Assembly (NCBI GenBank): GCA_016282455.1
Contig: JAEEKM010000148.1
Span: 1 to 7,091, forward strand
Source of the DNA: Treponema sp.
GTDB taxonomy: Bacteria; Spirochaetota; Spirochaetia; Treponematales; Treponemataceae
Direction of reading: 5' to 3'
Length of the DNA stretch: 7,091 nucleotides
Under the pieces are notes generated by a model, which did not search any database, was not told where the DNA came from, and saw only the letters and a program-made list of their open reading frames with translations. Each line of letters opens with the position of its first letter. Within the stretch, counting starts at the first letter, position 1. Shown here one piece after another: positions 6,872-7,091 of this stretch. Made by a program: the position numbers and the translations under genes.

Positions 6872-6880
6872 TGTGTATAA
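6872..6880 (-). other. DnaA box (TTATACACA)
   Basis: This nonamer matches TTWTNCACA at every position. It stands in tandem with ATATACACA (6860-6868), three bases away and in the same orientation, an arrangement suited to cooperative DnaA binding. Confidence 0.75.
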
Positions 6881-6897
6881 AATTCATAGATATAGTT

Positions 6898-6915
6898 GTT
6901 TTAAAATTTTAAAAC
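6898..6915. repeat. Exact 18-bp AT-rich palindrome inside oriC
   Basis: GTTTTAAAATTTTAAAAC is its own reverse complement. Four more pairs (GTTG at 6895-6898 with CAAC at 6918-6921) are possible as an alternative with a bulge of Cs. It lies between DnaA boxes. It could be a protein-binding site or a helically unstable segment, but a low-complexity A/T pattern can also produce it by chance. Confidence 0.6.
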
Positions 6916-7010
6916 CCCAACATGTATTGTTTAAATGAATATACACATTAATAAAATGATATCCACTTGCAAAAAGGGGATAAACATTGATAAATTGCCT
7001 GTTTTATTCA

Positions 7011-7039
7011 TTGACTTTTGGGTGCTATTTTTATATAAT
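7011..7039 (+). promoter_or_regulatory. Divergent promoter, presumably for rpmH
   Basis: TTGACT (7011-7016) and a perfect TATAAT (7034-7039) are 17 bases apart on the plus strand, one mismatch from full consensus. Transcription should start near 7046 and run out of the window to the right. In most bacteria the gene divergent from dnaA is rpmH (ribosomal protein L34), followed by rnpA. That gene is not in the window, so its identity is inferred from conserved gene order only. Confidence 0.8.
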
Positions 7040-7053
7040 ACTAGGGTATCTGT

Positions 7054-7077
7054 GCGTTATTGAAATTTAGATAACGC
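7054..7077 (+). promoter_or_regulatory. Hairpin in the leader of the divergent transcript
   Basis: GCGTTAT (7054-7060) and ATAACGC (7071-7077) form a perfect seven-base-pair stem with a ten-base loop, beginning about eight bases after the predicted start. It is followed by TTT and then an A-run, so it does not look like an intrinsic terminator on the plus strand. It may stabilise the mRNA or take part in control of the downstream gene. Confidence 0.45.
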
Positions 7078-7091
7078 TTTAAAAAAACTAA

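Larger units (their letters stand above)
6783..6967. other. oriC, upstream DnaA-box cluster
   Basis: This AT-rich stretch upstream of dnaA holds several DnaA-box-like nonamers (consensus TTWTNCACA). Two match fully: TTATCCACA at 6783-6791 (plus) and TTATACACA at 6872-6880 (minus). With one mismatch: TTTTCCACT at 6796-6804 (minus), TTATCCACC at 6848-6856 (plus), ATATACACA at 6860-6868 (minus) and ATATACACA at 6939-6947 (plus). With two mismatches: ATATCCACT at 6959-6967 (plus). The first pair face each other across four bases; the boxes at 6860 and 6872 are in tandem three bases apart. With the boxes between dnaA and dnaN this makes a bipartite origin, as in B. subtilis. No gene is present from 6707 to the end of the window. 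Confidence 0.85.

Noticed and set aside
6721..6912. Plus-strand open frame of 63 codons upstream of dnaA
   Set aside because: It runs across the dnaA promoter and DnaA boxes, has no clear ribosome-binding site, and its sequence is basic and low in information, as expected from AT-rich noncoding DNA.
7054..7077. Stem-loop considered as a terminator or small RNA
   Set aside because: No T-run follows on either strand, and its position right after a strong promoter fits a leader hairpin better.

Overview
This is the chromosomal replication-origin neighbourhood of a low-GC bacterium, almost certainly a member of the Bacillota and most likely of the class Clostridia. Five core genes lie on the minus strand, so in transcription order they read dnaA, dnaN, recF, gyrB, gyrA. 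The evidence for the lineage is this gene order, a GyrB of about 640 residues without the large proteobacterial insertion, a B. subtilis-like two-part origin flanking dnaA, and AT-rich intergenic DNA. The family or genus cannot be fixed by reading alone.

Layout by coordinate: the first 271 codons of gyrA (1-813, running off the left edge); gyrB (831-2753); a 207-bp gap holding the gyrB promoter, a hairpin at the start of its leader, and a strong terminator behind recF; recF (2961-4052); dnaN (4054-5169), one base from recF; a 184-bp AT-rich gap with DnaA boxes, a candidate DnaA-trio unwinding element and a possible dnaN promoter; dnaA (5354-6706); then a 385-bp gene-free region (6707-7091). 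That region carries the dnaA promoter, a cluster of DnaA boxes (the upstream half of oriC), an exact 18-bp palindrome, and a near-consensus plus-strand promoter with a leader hairpin. In this position the promoter should drive rpmH (ribosomal protein L34), which starts beyond the right edge.

The genes form one functional set. DnaA opens oriC, the beta clamp (DnaN) makes the replicase processive, RecF loads recombinase at gaps and stalled forks, and gyrase (GyrB plus GyrA) removes the positive supercoils made by replication. The sequence suggests two transcription units: dnaA-dnaN-recF, ending at the terminator at 2882-2916, and gyrB-gyrA from its own promoter. A DnaA box between the -35 and -10 of the dnaA promoter points to autorepression.

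I found no mobile element, CRISPR array, RNA gene or unknown accessory system; this is an ordinary core region. The points worth a second look are the candidate trio element, the absence of the small genes rlbA (yaaA) and remB that often flank recF in Bacillota, the one-base dnaN/recF junction, and a marked base-composition step between recF and gyrB.
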